Source: Salegentibacter sediminis (GTDB lineage: Bacteria; Bacteroidota; Bacteroidia; Flavobacteriales; Flavobacteriaceae). Taken from it: a stretch of DNA of 64,000 nt. Made by a program: the position numbers and the translations under genes. Positions within the stretch are counted from its first letter, which is position 1. Each line of letters begins with the position of its first letter. The notes under the pieces are model-generated. The model searched no databases, had not been told where the DNA came from, and saw only the letters and a list, made by a program, of their open reading frames with translations. The stretch is from NCBI RefSeq assembly GCF_002078605.1, contig NZ_MSJR01000001.1, positions 62,001 through 126,000 on the forward strand, read 5' to 3'. Of the stretch, positions 20,457 through 30,503 are shown one piece after another.

Positions 20457-21956
20457 TTATACTTTTATAATTTCTTCCAAAACAGCAGCAATTTTCCTGT
20501 CGTTAGCAAGTCGTGGAAGCTTATTCTGTCCTCCAAGTTTTCCAATGGATTTCATATACTTCTGAAATCCGTTCGAGGGAACCCGGGTGATTTTTAGGGG
20601 TTGAAGTATTTTTCCTTCAATAAGATCAAAATAATAAGAATTTTGCTCCTGAAGAGATTTATCAAGAATTTTTCTGAAGGCATCTACATCCTCAGGTTCT
20701 TTTTCAAATTCTATAAACCATTCGTGGTAGGGCAATTCATCATTTCCTGGAGTGATCTGCGGGGCGACTGTAAATTCACTAATACGTGCCTTTGTTTGTG
20801 TGGTAGCGAGCTGCATAGCTTCTTCTACCTCTTTGGCAATAACGTGCTCTCCAAAAGCCGATATAAAATGCTTAATCCTTCCCGAAACGATTAGCCGGTA
20901 GGGTCTGGTGGAAGTAAATTGAACCGTATCGCCGAGATTATAGGCCCAAAGGCCGGCATTACTGGAGATAAGCATCACATAGTTAACGCCGGTTTCAACT
21001 TCACCAATCGTGAGTCGTTTGGGATTTTCATCGAAAAATTCATTGGTCTTAATGAATTCGTAGAACATCCCTGAATCCAGCTGCAATAGCATTCCTTTCT
21101 CGTTTTGTTTATCCTGAAAGGCGAAAAATCCTTCCGAAGCCGGGTAAAGCTCGATACTATCTACCTTCCTCCCGATTAGATTTTCAAATTTTGCACGGTA
21201 AGGCTCATAGTTTACCCCGCCATAAATAAAAAGTTCGAAGTTTTTAAAGAGGTCTCCCACCTTTTGCCCGGTTTTCTGCTGAAGTCGCTCAAAATACATC
21301 TGCACCCAGGATGGAATCCCGCTAATAACGGTCATATCCTCGCCCCGGGTTTCTTCAACTATAGCGTCTACCTTGGTTTCCCAATCTTCGATACAATTGG
21401 TTTCCCAACTTGGCAACCTGTTCTTCTGAAGGTATGAAGGCACATAATGTGCAACAATCCCCGAAAGGCGCCCTAATTTCACTCCGTTTTTTTCATCAAG
21501 CTCCGGACTTCCCTGTAAAAAGATCATTTTTCCATCTACAAAAGATGCATTACCTGTCTCGGCGATATAACATAATATCGCATTCCGGGCAGCATTAATA
21601 TGCGTTGGCATAGATTCTTTTGTAAGAGGAATGTATTTCGCTCCACTGGTAGTACCGGAGGTTTTTGCATAATACAGCGGTTTTCCCGGCCATAGAACAT
21701 CAGCTTCCCCGGCAACCATTTTATCTACCCAGGATTTTAATTCTTCATAGTCCCTAACAGGAACTTTTTCTGCAAAATCGCCATATGTTTTTATGCTTTG
21801 GAAATCGTGATCTCTCCCAAAGCTGGTGTTCCCTGCCTGGCTAATAAGTTTTTCGAAGACCTTTTGCTGAGTAGCTTCAGGTTTTGAAGCCCAGGCATCA
21901 ATTTTTTTGCGTATGTATCGGGCAAATAATTTTGCTCCTATGGATTTTAAAGACAT
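20457..21956 (-). CDS. GH3 auxin-responsive promoter family (acyl-adenylate/amidosynthetase fold) protein
   Basis: YYAKTSGTTSGAKYIPLTKES P-loop, ELYPASEGFFAFQ, YNLGDTVQFTSTRPYRLIVSGRIKHFISAFGEHV. Confidence 0.92.
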   Translation of the reverse strand: MSLKSIGAKLFARYIRKKIDAWASKPEATQQKVFEKLISQAGNTSFGRDHDFQSIKTYGDFAEKVPVRDYEELKSWVDKMVAGEADVLWPGKPLYYAKTSGTTSGAKYIPLTKESMPTHINAARNAILCYIAETGNASFVDGKMIFLQGSPELDEKNGVKLGRLSGIVAHYVPSYLQKNRLPSWETNCIEDWETKVDAIVEETRGEDMTVISGIPSWVQMYFERLQQKTGQKVGDLFKNFELFIYGGVNYEPYRAKFENLIGRKVDSIELYPASEGFFAFQDKQNEKGMLLQLDSGMFYEFIKTNEFFDENPKRLTIGEVETGVNYVMLISSNAGLWAYNLGDTVQFTSTRPYRLIVSGRIKHFISAFGEHVIAKEVEEAMQLATTQTKARISEFTVAPQITPGNDELPYHEWFIEFEKEPEDVDAFRKILDKSLQEQNSYYFDLIEGKILQPLKITRVPSNGFQKYMKSIGKLGGQNKLPRLANDRKIAAVLEEIIKV

Positions 21957-21962
21957 ATAGTT

Positions 21963-22832
21963 TTAATCAAAATCAATATAATCGGTTGGGTTTACCGGTA
22001 CTCCTTCGTTCCAGAGTTCAAAATGCAAATGAGGGCCGCTGGTATATTCTCCGGTAGATCCTGCTGTGGCTATCACTTCCCCGGTTTTTACAATATCTCC
22101 CTGTTCTTTAGTTAAGGAGGCATTATGTTTATATACCGAAAGGAGGCCATAGTTATGCCGTACAATAATAACATAACCGGTTTGTGTAGTCCATTCTGAA
22201 AAAATCACTCTTCCTTCAGCCACCGATTTTACTGCAGAATTTTTTGGCACTACAATATCTATGGCATAATGCCTGTCTTTAAGATTAAAACCTTCAGAAA
22301 TAGATCCTTTTACCGGCGGAAATAAAGAAAAATCAACATTATCTACTGCAGAGGCCAGGATATTATATTTATCTTCCTGTGCTACTTCTTCCCGTAAAAG
22401 GGAATCTGCCCGGGAAGGTTCTATTTGTTCTATTTCTCCAGGTGGTTGTGGGCTTTCCATAAGCGAATCCCTGTTAAGCGATCTGGTTTCAGCTTCTCCT
22501 GTTAAAACACTTTTTATAGAATTGAGATATTGGTCATTAAGCTTCAAAACCCGCTGCAATGAGTCTGATTTATAAGCGAGATCTACTGCCCTGCTCTTTA
22601 ATTCAGGAGAAGAATATCCGGGAATATATTCCCGTAAAGGCGTAAAGGCAATAATAACCGTGGTGGCTGCCACCAGGAGTATAGCACTAAGAGTGACCGT
22701 TACGAAAACGTTCAGGCGGGTAAGTTTAAATGAAAGTCGCTCCTCAAAAGTATCTTCATTTAATATTACCAGGCGGTACTTATGAAGTAGTTTTTTGGCG
22801 AATTTCTTTTTATGTTTCTTATTGGCTGCCAT
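21963..22832 (-). CDS. M23 family metallopeptidase
   Basis: HYAIDIVVPKNSAVKSVAEGRVIF...GPHLHFELWNEG; one N-terminal TM. Confidence 0.95.
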   Translation of the reverse strand: MAANKKHKKKFAKKLLHKYRLVILNEDTFEERLSFKLTRLNVFVTVTLSAILLVAATTVIIAFTPLREYIPGYSSPELKSRAVDLAYKSDSLQRVLKLNDQYLNSIKSVLTGEAETRSLNRDSLMESPQPPGEIEQIEPSRADSLLREEVAQEDKYNILASAVDNVDFSLFPPVKGSISEGFNLKDRHYAIDIVVPKNSAVKSVAEGRVIFSEWTTQTGYVIIVRHNYGLLSVYKHNASLTKEQGDIVKTGEVIATAGSTGEYTSGPHLHFELWNEGVPVNPTDYIDFD

Positions 22833-22849
22833 AGATTACAAAGCTTTCG

Positions 22850-22878
22850 CAAAGATAAATTAAAATTATTCGGTGCAA
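22850..22878 (-). promoter_or_regulatory. Bacteroidota-type promoter TTG-N18-TATCTTTG driving the M23-GH3 gene run
   Basis: Reverse complement: TTG (22878-22876), 18 nt, TATCTTTG (22857-22850), ~18 nt before ATG at 22832. Confidence 0.65.
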
Positions 22879-23071
22879 TTGTGATTTGAATATCAAAATA
22901 GATTCCAAAACTTATACTATAATGCTCAAATAGGTATTTTATTTAGTAATGGCTTTAAATTTAGAGCGACTTATAATGAAGCAATTAAAAGAACCTAATG
23001 AAATTAATTTGTGTTAATAAAGGGATATTTTAATGAATTCTTGTTAAGTTTGTGAAATCTAAATTAAAGTT

Positions 23072-23263
23072 ATGAATACATTTATTTTACCATTGGCGAT
23101 AGGAGCACCGCAAATCATTTTAATTGTAATTGTGGTTCTACTGTTATTTGGAGGTCGAAAAATTCCTGAATTAATGAGAGGATTGGGTAGTGGAATTAAA
23201 GAATTCAAGGACGCTTCCAAAGATGATAATGACGAGAATAAAGTTCCCGAAGAGAAGAAATAA
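23072..23263 (+). CDS. tatA: Sec-independent (Tat) translocase TatA/E-like subunit
   Basis: [39 protein letters not shown]. Confidence 0.95.
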   Translation: MNTFILPLAIGAPQIILIVIVVLLLFGGRKIPELMRGLGSGIKEFKDASKDDNDENKVPEEKK

Positions 23264-23283
23264 CTACCTTATTTTTATAAAAG

Positions 23284-23315
23284 AAAAAGCCCAACTTTCC
23301 AGTTGGGCTTTTTCT
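23284..23315. terminator. Bidirectional intrinsic terminator between tatA and DUF4837-like gene
   Basis: AAAAAGCCCAACTttccAGTTGGGCTTTTT. Confidence 0.85.
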
Positions 23316-23317
23316 TT

Positions 23318-24295
23318 TTATTTAATCTTCGCAGATTGTAGGATAGCATCCAACTCGAAGATATTGTCACGTTTTCCTCTTGCTGGTGAAAAAACAAAAC
23401 CTTCAACAACCAAATAACGGTTGTTGGCTTCATCTCTAATTGCATAGTTTACAAAGGGTCCGGCCATAAAGGCATTCTTAACCTCCCAGGTTCCCCGGGT
23501 TTCATAGGCAAACTTTCCGTCTATCTCGGTTTCAAAAAGATAAGGCGCATAGGCTTCTTCGGTAATCATATAACTACCTTCCACCGGGCCGGGAATATAA
23601 GCTTCTCCAATAGAATCTCTCATCTTAATGATATTGCCAATTATATTAGTGTCTTTTTCAATTTGATTGAGAGGAACCTCGTAAATGAGTAATTCCATAT
23701 TTCCCTTCGTGATCTCTTTTCTAAGCCAAATAAAACCATCTTCTTCAACTGCATAACGATAAATTGAGGGAAATTTAAGAGACAGGCCAAACTCCTCTTC
23801 CAGTTTCTGATCTTTCCCGAGAGATTTTTGCATTCTGCGTTGTTTCTCCTTCATTTCAGTCTCTTTGAAGACAGCAATAGCCTTATCTGCACCCTCATTA
23901 ATGGCTCGAATAATTTCTTCTTCATTAGGCCCGGAAATAATTATTCCGGTTTGCGGACGTGCATATACATTGTTTAGCACCTTAACTCCTGCTTCATTAG
24001 CTTTTTCAACCTTTATAAAGGAACGGTTTCTTCTTACAAAGCCGGTAAAGGTTTCCGGTGGGATTTGCTTAAGAGAAAAGGTAGGTTCCTCCTGGGGCAA
24101 ACCATCTACGGTTGCGGCAAAATTATTGCGAAGTGCCTCTCCCACGGGGCCTTCCCAGAGATTGTTTTCAATTATTAAAGTTACCTGATTGATATTCCCC
24201 GAAGAATCTACTAAAATACGTTCCTTTTTCTCGTTTTGGTCATCGCAGGAAATAAAAAGAAATAAGGATAAAAGAAGAACTAAAGATTTTTTCAT
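23318..24295 (-). CDS. DUF4837-like lipoprotein
   Basis: Lipobox LFISCDDQ; position next to LysM transglycosylase in Flavobacteriia. Confidence 0.75.
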   Translation of the reverse strand: MKKSLVLLLSLFLFISCDDQNEKKERILVDSSGNINQVTLIIENNLWEGPVGEALRNNFAATVDGLPQEEPTFSLKQIPPETFTGFVRRNRSFIKVEKANEAGVKVLNNVYARPQTGIIISGPNEEEIIRAINEGADKAIAVFKETEMKEKQRRMQKSLGKDQKLEEEFGLSLKFPSIYRYAVEEDGFIWLRKEITKGNMELLIYEVPLNQIEKDTNIIGNIIKMRDSIGEAYIPGPVEGSYMITEEAYAPYLFETEIDGKFAYETRGTWEVKNAFMAGPFVNYAIRDEANNRYLVVEGFVFSPARGKRDNIFELDAILQSAKIK

Positions 24296-24320
24296 TTTTG
24301 GCTTAATTTGATTTACAAAT

Positions 24321-25901
24321 TTACCCTTTGGAAACTTTAAGTTTCATCCCGGGTTTCAGGCTGGAAGAGCCCACATCATTCCAAGCCCTCAAATTCTGTA
24401 CCGTAACTCCCGGAAACTTACGGGAAATACTCCACAAGGAGTCTCCTTTTTTTACCGTATAGATTTTTGTAGCCTTTGGGTTAGTATTATTTTGAGAAGA
24501 TGATGATTGGGAAACAGCAGGTTTTCTGGGATAAATAGTAAGGTATTGCCCTATTCGTAAATTATTGGACCTCAAATTATTCCATCGTTTAATACTACTT
24601 ATTCCCACGCCGTAGCGGGCGGCTATCTTCCCGAGATAATCTCCACTTTTCACCTTATACCGAATCCTGTCTTCAGTTTCAATATATTTTGGTAGCTTTT
24701 TTTCTTTTACGGCAAGATCTTCAGTTACATACTCATAGATCTCGTCTTCATTAGTCACAAAAGCCCCAGATACCGATCTTGGTAATCTAAGGCTATATTT
24801 TTTTTCTTCTACAAAGGGAATAATATCCAGTTTGTAGCTTGGGTTTAAAAATTGAAGCATTTCCTTTTCAACACCAGTAATCGCCGAAATATGATCAAAA
24901 GTAAGCATCTTCTTTACCCTGATAGTATCGGTTTCAAAGAAAGCTACGTCCGGCTTTTTAGGCTGAAAATCATGCTCCTCGGCATATTCAAATATATATA
25001 AGGTAGCAAGGAAAGCTGGTACATAACCCGCTGTTTCACGAGGGAGATATCTTCTTAAATGCCAGTAATTGGTAGAGCCGCCGCTTCTTCTTATCGCCTT
25101 TGAAACATTACCCGGCCCGGAATTATAAGAAGCCAGGACCATATCCCAATCCCCAAAAGATTTATAGAGGCTCGCCAGGTATTTGGCTGCGGCTTCAGTA
25201 GATCTTTCAGGATCCATTCGTTCATCCACATAAGAACTAACATCCAGATCCAGCATTTTTCCGGTAGGAAACATAAACTGCCATAAACCAGTGGCTCCCA
25301 CCCGGGAGCGCGCCCGTGGATTCAATGCCGATTCTACAATCGCCAGGTATTTAATCTCCAGGGGAATATCAAACCTATCCAGTTCTTTTTCGAACATCGG
25401 GAAATAGTAATCGCTTAAAGCCATTAGGTTTTCCATGGCTCTTTTATTGCGCTTTAAATATGATTTTATTACGCTTTCCAGGATTGGATTATACTCTATA
25501 TTAAAAGGGGTTCTGGAATTAAGTTTCTCCAAACGGGCTTTTAAGGTGTCTGTTGGCAGGTCCTTATAAACAACTTCTGAATAATCCTGTTCGTGAATAC
25601 TTTTCTGAATAGTATCGAATAAGCTGGTATTAAGAAGCTGTAATTTCCACAGCGAATCTATTTCTGCAGCTTTGGGAAGATCCTGCAGGTTTACCGCTGC
25701 AGAATCTTTTATCAAAGCTGAAATTGGAAGTTTATTTTTAAATTCGGGATCAGGCTCAGTAAGGATGATCTCTGAAGTGCTGGGTTTTTCAAAGATCTGA
25801 ACTCTGAAATTTGCTTTTTCAAGCCTCTTTTCTTGCTCTACCTGCGCTAATATGCCCAGGCTAAAAAACAACAGCGATAGGGAGAAAATATACTTCATCA
25901 A
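24321..25901 (-). CDS. Lytic transglycosylase with two LysM domains (MltD-like)
   Basis: VESALNPRARSRVGATGLWQFMFPTGK SLT domain; two LysM repeats (YKVKSGDYLGKIA..., YTVKKGDSLWSIS...). Confidence 0.93.
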   Translation of the reverse strand: MMKYIFSLSLLFFSLGILAQVEQEKRLEKANFRVQIFEKPSTSEIILTEPDPEFKNKLPISALIKDSAAVNLQDLPKAAEIDSLWKLQLLNTSLFDTIQKSIHEQDYSEVVYKDLPTDTLKARLEKLNSRTPFNIEYNPILESVIKSYLKRNKRAMENLMALSDYYFPMFEKELDRFDIPLEIKYLAIVESALNPRARSRVGATGLWQFMFPTGKMLDLDVSSYVDERMDPERSTEAAAKYLASLYKSFGDWDMVLASYNSGPGNVSKAIRRSGGSTNYWHLRRYLPRETAGYVPAFLATLYIFEYAEEHDFQPKKPDVAFFETDTIRVKKMLTFDHISAITGVEKEMLQFLNPSYKLDIIPFVEEKKYSLRLPRSVSGAFVTNEDEIYEYVTEDLAVKEKKLPKYIETEDRIRYKVKSGDYLGKIAARYGVGISSIKRWNNLRSNNLRIGQYLTIYPRKPAVSQSSSSQNNTNPKATKIYTVKKGDSLWSISRKFPGVTVQNLRAWNDVGSSSLKPGMKLKVSKG

Positions 25902-25952
25902 ATAGATTCTAAAATTTTATAAGGAAAACGAAATTTTCTCAATTTTCGTACC

Positions 25953-27134
25953 TTATTTTTCAATAGCCTCAATCCCAGGCAGGGATTTTCCTTCAAGCAT
26001 TTCCAGCATAGCTCCACCCCCGGTAGAAACATAACTCACCTTATCTTCAAACCCAAATTTCTTCACGGCGGCAACCGAGTCTCCGCCACCTACCAGACTA
26101 AACGCTCCTTTTGCAGTGGCATCAGCGATAAATTCACCTAATTTGATGGTTCCTTTAGCGAATTTGTCCATTTCAAAAACTCCAAGCGGGCCATTCCAAA
26201 GGATAATTTTGGATTTTTTGATCACCGCCTCAAAATTCTTAAGCGATTCAGGTCCGGCATCAAGTCCCATCCAGCCATCAGGAATATTATCAATACGTTC
26301 CACCTGTGTGCTGGCTTCTTCAGAAAAACTATCTGCGATAACCGAATCAACCGGCAAGTGAATTTCTACTCCTTTATCCTTAGCTTTTTTCAGGATTTCA
26401 AGAGCAAGCTCCTTTTTATCTTCTTCGACCAGGGAATTTCCAATTTCTCCCCCCTGGGCCAGAATAAAGGTGTAGGCCATACCGCCACCTATAATTAGAT
26501 GATCTATTTTGTCAAGAATATTTTCAATTACTGTAATTTTGGAAGATACCTTTGCACCGCCAAGAACAGCGGTAACCGGTTTTTCTTTACTGTTTAAGAC
26601 CTTATCCAGGCTTTTAATCTCTTTTTCCAGTAAATACCCAAAGCATTTCTCTTCAAAGAATTTAGCAACAATAGTTGTTGAGGCGTGCGCGCGATGGGCT
26701 GTTCCAAATGCATCGTTTACATAAATATCACCTAATTCAGAAAGCTGTTTGGCGAAATCTTCATCTCCTTCTGTTTCCTCATCATAAAACCTAAGATTCT
26801 CCAATAAAAGAACTTCGCCGGGTTGTAGATTATCTGCGGCGGCTTGCACCTTATTTCCAACACAATCATCTACAAATTTGGTTTCAACTCCTAAGACCTC
26901 TGATACTTTATAAACTATATTCTTAAGTGAATATTTTTCTTCTTTTCCTTTTGGCCTACCCAGGTGAGACATAAGCACCACACTACCACCATCTTCAAGT
27001 ATTTTTATTATTGTAGGTTTGGCAGCTTCTATCCGGTTGGCATCTGTTACTTTCGAATCTTTCAATGGCACGTTAAAATCTACTCTAATAAGTGCCTTTT
27101 TATTTTTAAAATTGTAATCGTCTAATGTTTTCAT
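25953..27134 (-). CDS. pgk: Phosphoglycerate kinase
   Basis: [39 protein letters not shown]. Confidence 0.98.
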   Translation of the reverse strand: MKTLDDYNFKNKKALIRVDFNVPLKDSKVTDANRIEAAKPTIIKILEDGGSVVLMSHLGRPKGKEEKYSLKNIVYKVSEVLGVETKFVDDCVGNKVQAAADNLQPGEVLLLENLRFYDEETEGDEDFAKQLSELGDIYVNDAFGTAHRAHASTTIVAKFFEEKCFGYLLEKEIKSLDKVLNSKEKPVTAVLGGAKVSSKITVIENILDKIDHLIIGGGMAYTFILAQGGEIGNSLVEEDKKELALEILKKAKDKGVEIHLPVDSVIADSFSEEASTQVERIDNIPDGWMGLDAGPESLKNFEAVIKKSKIILWNGPLGVFEMDKFAKGTIKLGEFIADATAKGAFSLVGGGDSVAAVKKFGFEDKVSYVSTGGGAMLEMLEGKSLPGIEAIEK

Positions 27135-27204
27135 AGTCTTGCTTTAATTACAAATATAATTTTTTCCGAAGATATAAAAGTGCATATAAGTTTTATATTT
27201 GCTT

Positions 27205-28359
27205 ATGCTTTTTGAAGATATAATAGGCTTAGCCCACATAAAAAACCATCTTTCCACAACCGCAGATAACAACAGGATTCCACATGCGCAACTCTTTGTT
27301 GGAAATTCTGGAAGCGGCACTTTACCTATGGCAATTGCCTATGCACAATACGTTTTATGCAAAAATAAGGGTGGGGAAAATAATTCGGGCCTCGAAACCT
27401 GTAATCTCAGGTTTGAAAACCTTGCTCATCCCGACCTGCATTTTGCCTTTCCTGTTGCAAACAATGAAAAAATTAAAAGCCATGCAGTTTCAGGTCACTT
27501 TATGGAGGAATGGCGCAATTTTGTAAAGTCTAATCCCTACGGAAGTTTATTCGATTGGTACCAGGAGCTTGGCATTGAGAACAAACAGGGAAAGATAGGA
27601 GTTGATGAGGCTCAGGATATTGTAAAATCGCTTTCATTAAAAGCTTATGAAGGCGGTTTTAAAGTAATGCTTATCTGGATGGCGGAAAAGATGAATCGCG
27701 AAGCCGCTAATAAGTTGCTAAAGCTCATTGAGGAACCGCCAAATAAAACGCTATTTATTCTAATAGCTGAAGAAGAGGAGCAGATTATTCAAACCATAAG
27801 ATCCAGGTGCCAGACGCTGCATTTCCCTCCTCTACCCGAAGCTGAAATTGCAGAATTTCTCATTAAAAAGGAAAACTGCAACCAGGAGGAAGCATTAAAA
27901 ATAGCACATCAGGCCAATGGTAGTTTCACCAGGGCTTTGCATCTTTTACAAAAAAATGCAGGAGATGAACAATTTGAAATGTGGTTTATTAATTGGGTAA
28001 GAAGTGCCTTCAAGGCAAAAGGGAATAAATCTACCGTTTTAGAACTAATTGCCTGGAGCGAAGAAATCGCAGGACTGGGAAGAGAAAGTCAAAAAAGTTT
28101 TCTTCTGTATTGTATGGATTTTTTCCGGCAGGCACTTATGTATAATTATAAAGCTAATAATTTGGTATATCTGGAACCCAGGACAAAAGGTTTCCAAATA
28201 AAAAAATTCGCCCCCTACGTGCATGGAGGAAATATCCTGGAAATTAACCAGGCCCTGGAAGAGGCCATCTACCACATTGGCCGTAACGCAAATTCAAAGA
28301 TCGTTCTTACTAACCTTTCAATTAAACTAACGCGATATCTGCATAAAAAAACCGCATAA
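27205..28359 (+). CDS. holB: DNA polymerase III subunit delta'
   Basis: MLFEDIIGLAHIKNHL, MNREAANKLLKLIEEPP; ATG at 27205 preferred over TTG 27199. Confidence 0.9.
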   Translation: MLFEDIIGLAHIKNHLSTTADNNRIPHAQLFVGNSGSGTLPMAIAYAQYVLCKNKGGENNSGLETCNLRFENLAHPDLHFAFPVANNEKIKSHAVSGHFMEEWRNFVKSNPYGSLFDWYQELGIENKQGKIGVDEAQDIVKSLSLKAYEGGFKVMLIWMAEKMNREAANKLLKLIEEPPNKTLFILIAEEEEQIIQTIRSRCQTLHFPPLPEAEIAEFLIKKENCNQEEALKIAHQANGSFTRALHLLQKNAGDEQFEMWFINWVRSAFKAKGNKSTVLELIAWSEEIAGLGRESQKSFLLYCMDFFRQALMYNYKANNLVYLEPRTKGFQIKKFAPYVHGGNILEINQALEEAIYHIGRNANSKIVLTNLSIKLTRYLHKKTA

Positions 28360-28361
28360 TT

Positions 28362-28757
28362 ATGACCAATCTTTACAACTTTATCACCGAAATTCTTATT
28401 CTCTTATTTATTCTAATCACTTTTTTTCAATCGGGTATTGACAAAGCGACCGACTGGAAAGGAAATACAGGCTGGCTAAAAGAACATTTTAAGGGTACAT
28501 TTATGGGGGGAATGGTTCCCCTTATGGTTGGGATTATAATGATATTAGAAATACTGGTGGGTATTCTGAGCTTATTAGGAATAGCCTGGATCCTATTATA
28601 TAATAGTTCGGCCTGGGCATTTTATGCATGTCTTTTGGCTGCTATCACTCTTTTAATGCTCTTATTCGGGCAAAGAGTAGCTAAAGATTATGCCGGGGCC
28701 TTTACTCTTACAGGTTATTTTTTAATCGTGATCTTCGGAGTTTTTCTCCTATCTTAA
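28362..28757 (+). CDS. DoxX-like membrane protein
   Basis: Four-TM ORF, FFQSGIDKATDW.G. Confidence 0.75.
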   Translation: MTNLYNFITEILILLFILITFFQSGIDKATDWKGNTGWLKEHFKGTFMGGMVPLMVGIIMILEILVGILSLLGIAWILLYNSSAWAFYACLLAAITLLMLLFGQRVAKDYAGAFTLTGYFLIVIFGVFLLS

Positions 28758-28782
28758 TTTCACTACTCCTTCTAAAAATAAG

Positions 28783-28808
28783 AAAGCCCCAACTTGGGGC
28801 TTTTCTAT
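28783..28808. terminator. Bidirectional intrinsic terminator
   Basis: GAAAGCCCCAACTTGGGGCTTTTC between convergent genes. Confidence 0.85.
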
Positions 28809-28826
28809 TTTTTAATCCGAAAAGAA

Positions 28827-29339
28827 TTAGTTCTTTTTATAAGAAGCATTTAATTCTTCCAATATTTCTTCTGTGATATCCAACCCATCTTTTGCATACA
28901 TAATATTTGCAGATTCATTGGAACCGAAAATATAAGTATAGCCATTTTCTTCTCCGTATCCTTCTACGTAATTTTTAACCTTCTCTACAATAGAGTCTAT
29001 TGCAGCATCACTTTCCTGGCGCAATAAACCACCTCTTTGCTGTTGCTGCTGCTGTAGCTGTTGCTGTTTTTGCATTAGCTGCTGTTCTCTTTCCTGGCGC
29101 TGCGCCTGAGACATAGAGTTCATCTTAGACTGGTAAGCCTGCACTTCTGCCTGAAAAGCAGACGCAACAGAATCCAACTCCCCTTTAACAGCATCAGATT
29201 TTTTACTGAACTCGGCTTCAACATCCTTCATTTCCTGATACTCCTGAATAAGTTTTGTGGTATCAACATAAGCTGTCTTGTCCTCATTACAGGAAACAAA
29301 AAATACCGAGAGAACCGCGATTAAAAATACTTTCTTCAT
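28827..29339 (-). CDS. OmpH/Skp-like family lipoprotein with polyglutamine tract
   Basis: Lipobox FVSCNED; coiled coil QQQLQQQQQQRGG; AAIDSIVEKVKNYVEGYGEENGYTYIFG. Confidence 0.85.
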   Translation of the reverse strand: MKKVFLIAVLSVFFVSCNEDKTAYVDTTKLIQEYQEMKDVEAEFSKKSDAVKGELDSVASAFQAEVQAYQSKMNSMSQAQRQEREQQLMQKQQQLQQQQQQRGGLLRQESDAAIDSIVEKVKNYVEGYGEENGYTYIFGSNESANIMYAKDGLDITEEILEELNASYKKN

Positions 29340-29572
29340 TTTACTAATTTTTGTTTGGACAAATGTATAAAACTCTAATCTTTAAATTTTGCATTTGCAA
29401 ACCATATTTGGTCCGATATCTAAAAAAGCTATGGATGATAGAGGTTGAATAAATATCCTTTATTAAAAATGAAGCATTCTCATCGATTCTGTAAAGGAAA
29501 AAGGAAGAAGCATAGTGTGTTCCCCTCCCGAAGCTTAAAAAGCTTTTAAATGAGCTTAAAATGAGAATTCAG

Positions 29573-30421
29573 CTATTTTTGAAAGAAATATACCAAAGAA
29601 GAATACTCAGAATCATATTTTGCCTGTCGGTTTGATTTCCACCCCCGATAAAAAGCATTTACCAAATTTGAGGAACCAGTCTTATTTTTTTCAGAAAGCA
29701 GGCTCACATAATAGGCATCAAAAATTAGAGCTCGGGTATCGATTAAATCAAAATCAAATTTGGAGAATAATTTTTTAATTCCGTTTTGAGAAAAATGCCA
29801 AATATGTCGGGGCACATCATAAGCTGCCCAAAATTCCCGGTAATATTTCGCATCATAACTTTTAAAATTGGGTACGGCAATTACCAGGATCCCATTTTTC
29901 TTAAGCATTGCTTTTAATCTGGAAATTTCTTTTTCAAGATCAGGAATGTGTTCCAGGACATGCCAAAGACAAATAACATCAAATTTTTCCCCGTCAAATT
30001 TTGAAAGCCCTTCCTTAAGTTCAAGATTTTTGTGAATCGCCAATTCCCTGGCAGATTTATTTGGCTCAACCCCGCTCACCTGCCAACCTCTTTTTTTTGC
30101 ACTTAAAATAAAATCCCCGGTTCCTGCACCTACATCCAATAATTTTCCCGGCGATTTTAATGCTTCTATCCAATTTAATTTTTGATCAAGCATATAGTTT
30201 TTTACAAGCTGATAAACTTTATTGGTTATTCCTTTAGAAGAATCTGTATGCGAAATATAATTTTCACTTTCATAATAAGGCGCTAAATTTTGAGGAACAG
30301 GAGATGTTTTTAAAATCTCAAAATCGACAACAGGAAGAAGCTGAAATTTTTCTTTCGAAACCAAAAAATCCCTGCATTCCATAAAAGCTTTTTTTTCTTT
30401 TTCTATTTGCGTATCTGCCAA
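29573..30421 (-). CDS. Class I SAM-dependent methyltransferase
   Basis: LLDVGAGTGDFILSAKKRGWQVSGVEPN; CLWHVLEHIPDLE. Confidence 0.92.
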   Translation of the reverse strand: MADTQIEKEKKAFMECRDFLVSKEKFQLLPVVDFEILKTSPVPQNLAPYYESENYISHTDSSKGITNKVYQLVKNYMLDQKLNWIEALKSPGKLLDVGAGTGDFILSAKKRGWQVSGVEPNKSARELAIHKNLELKEGLSKFDGEKFDVICLWHVLEHIPDLEKEISRLKAMLKKNGILVIAVPNFKSYDAKYYREFWAAYDVPRHIWHFSQNGIKKLFSKFDFDLIDTRALIFDAYYVSLLSEKNKTGSSNLVNAFYRGWKSNRQAKYDSEYSSLVYFFQK

Positions 30422-30478
30422 GGATATAAATTAAATCTTGGTATTAGGCCTTAAAAAAATCACTCAAATTATTAGAAT

Positions 30479-30494
30479 TGTTCCACGTGGAACT
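30479..30494. other. parS-like ParB binding site (TGTTCCACGTGGAACT)
   Basis: 15/16 match to palindrome TGTTCCACGTGGAACA; just downstream of mnmG stop. Confidence 0.8.
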
Positions 30495-30503
30495 AACCGG
30501 ATC

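Noticed and set aside
29340-29572. Intergenic region upstream of OmpH-like gene as an ncRNA gene
   Set aside because: A -7-like TACATTTG (minus) explains part as promoter; no convincing hairpin/terminator structure for an independent RNA.
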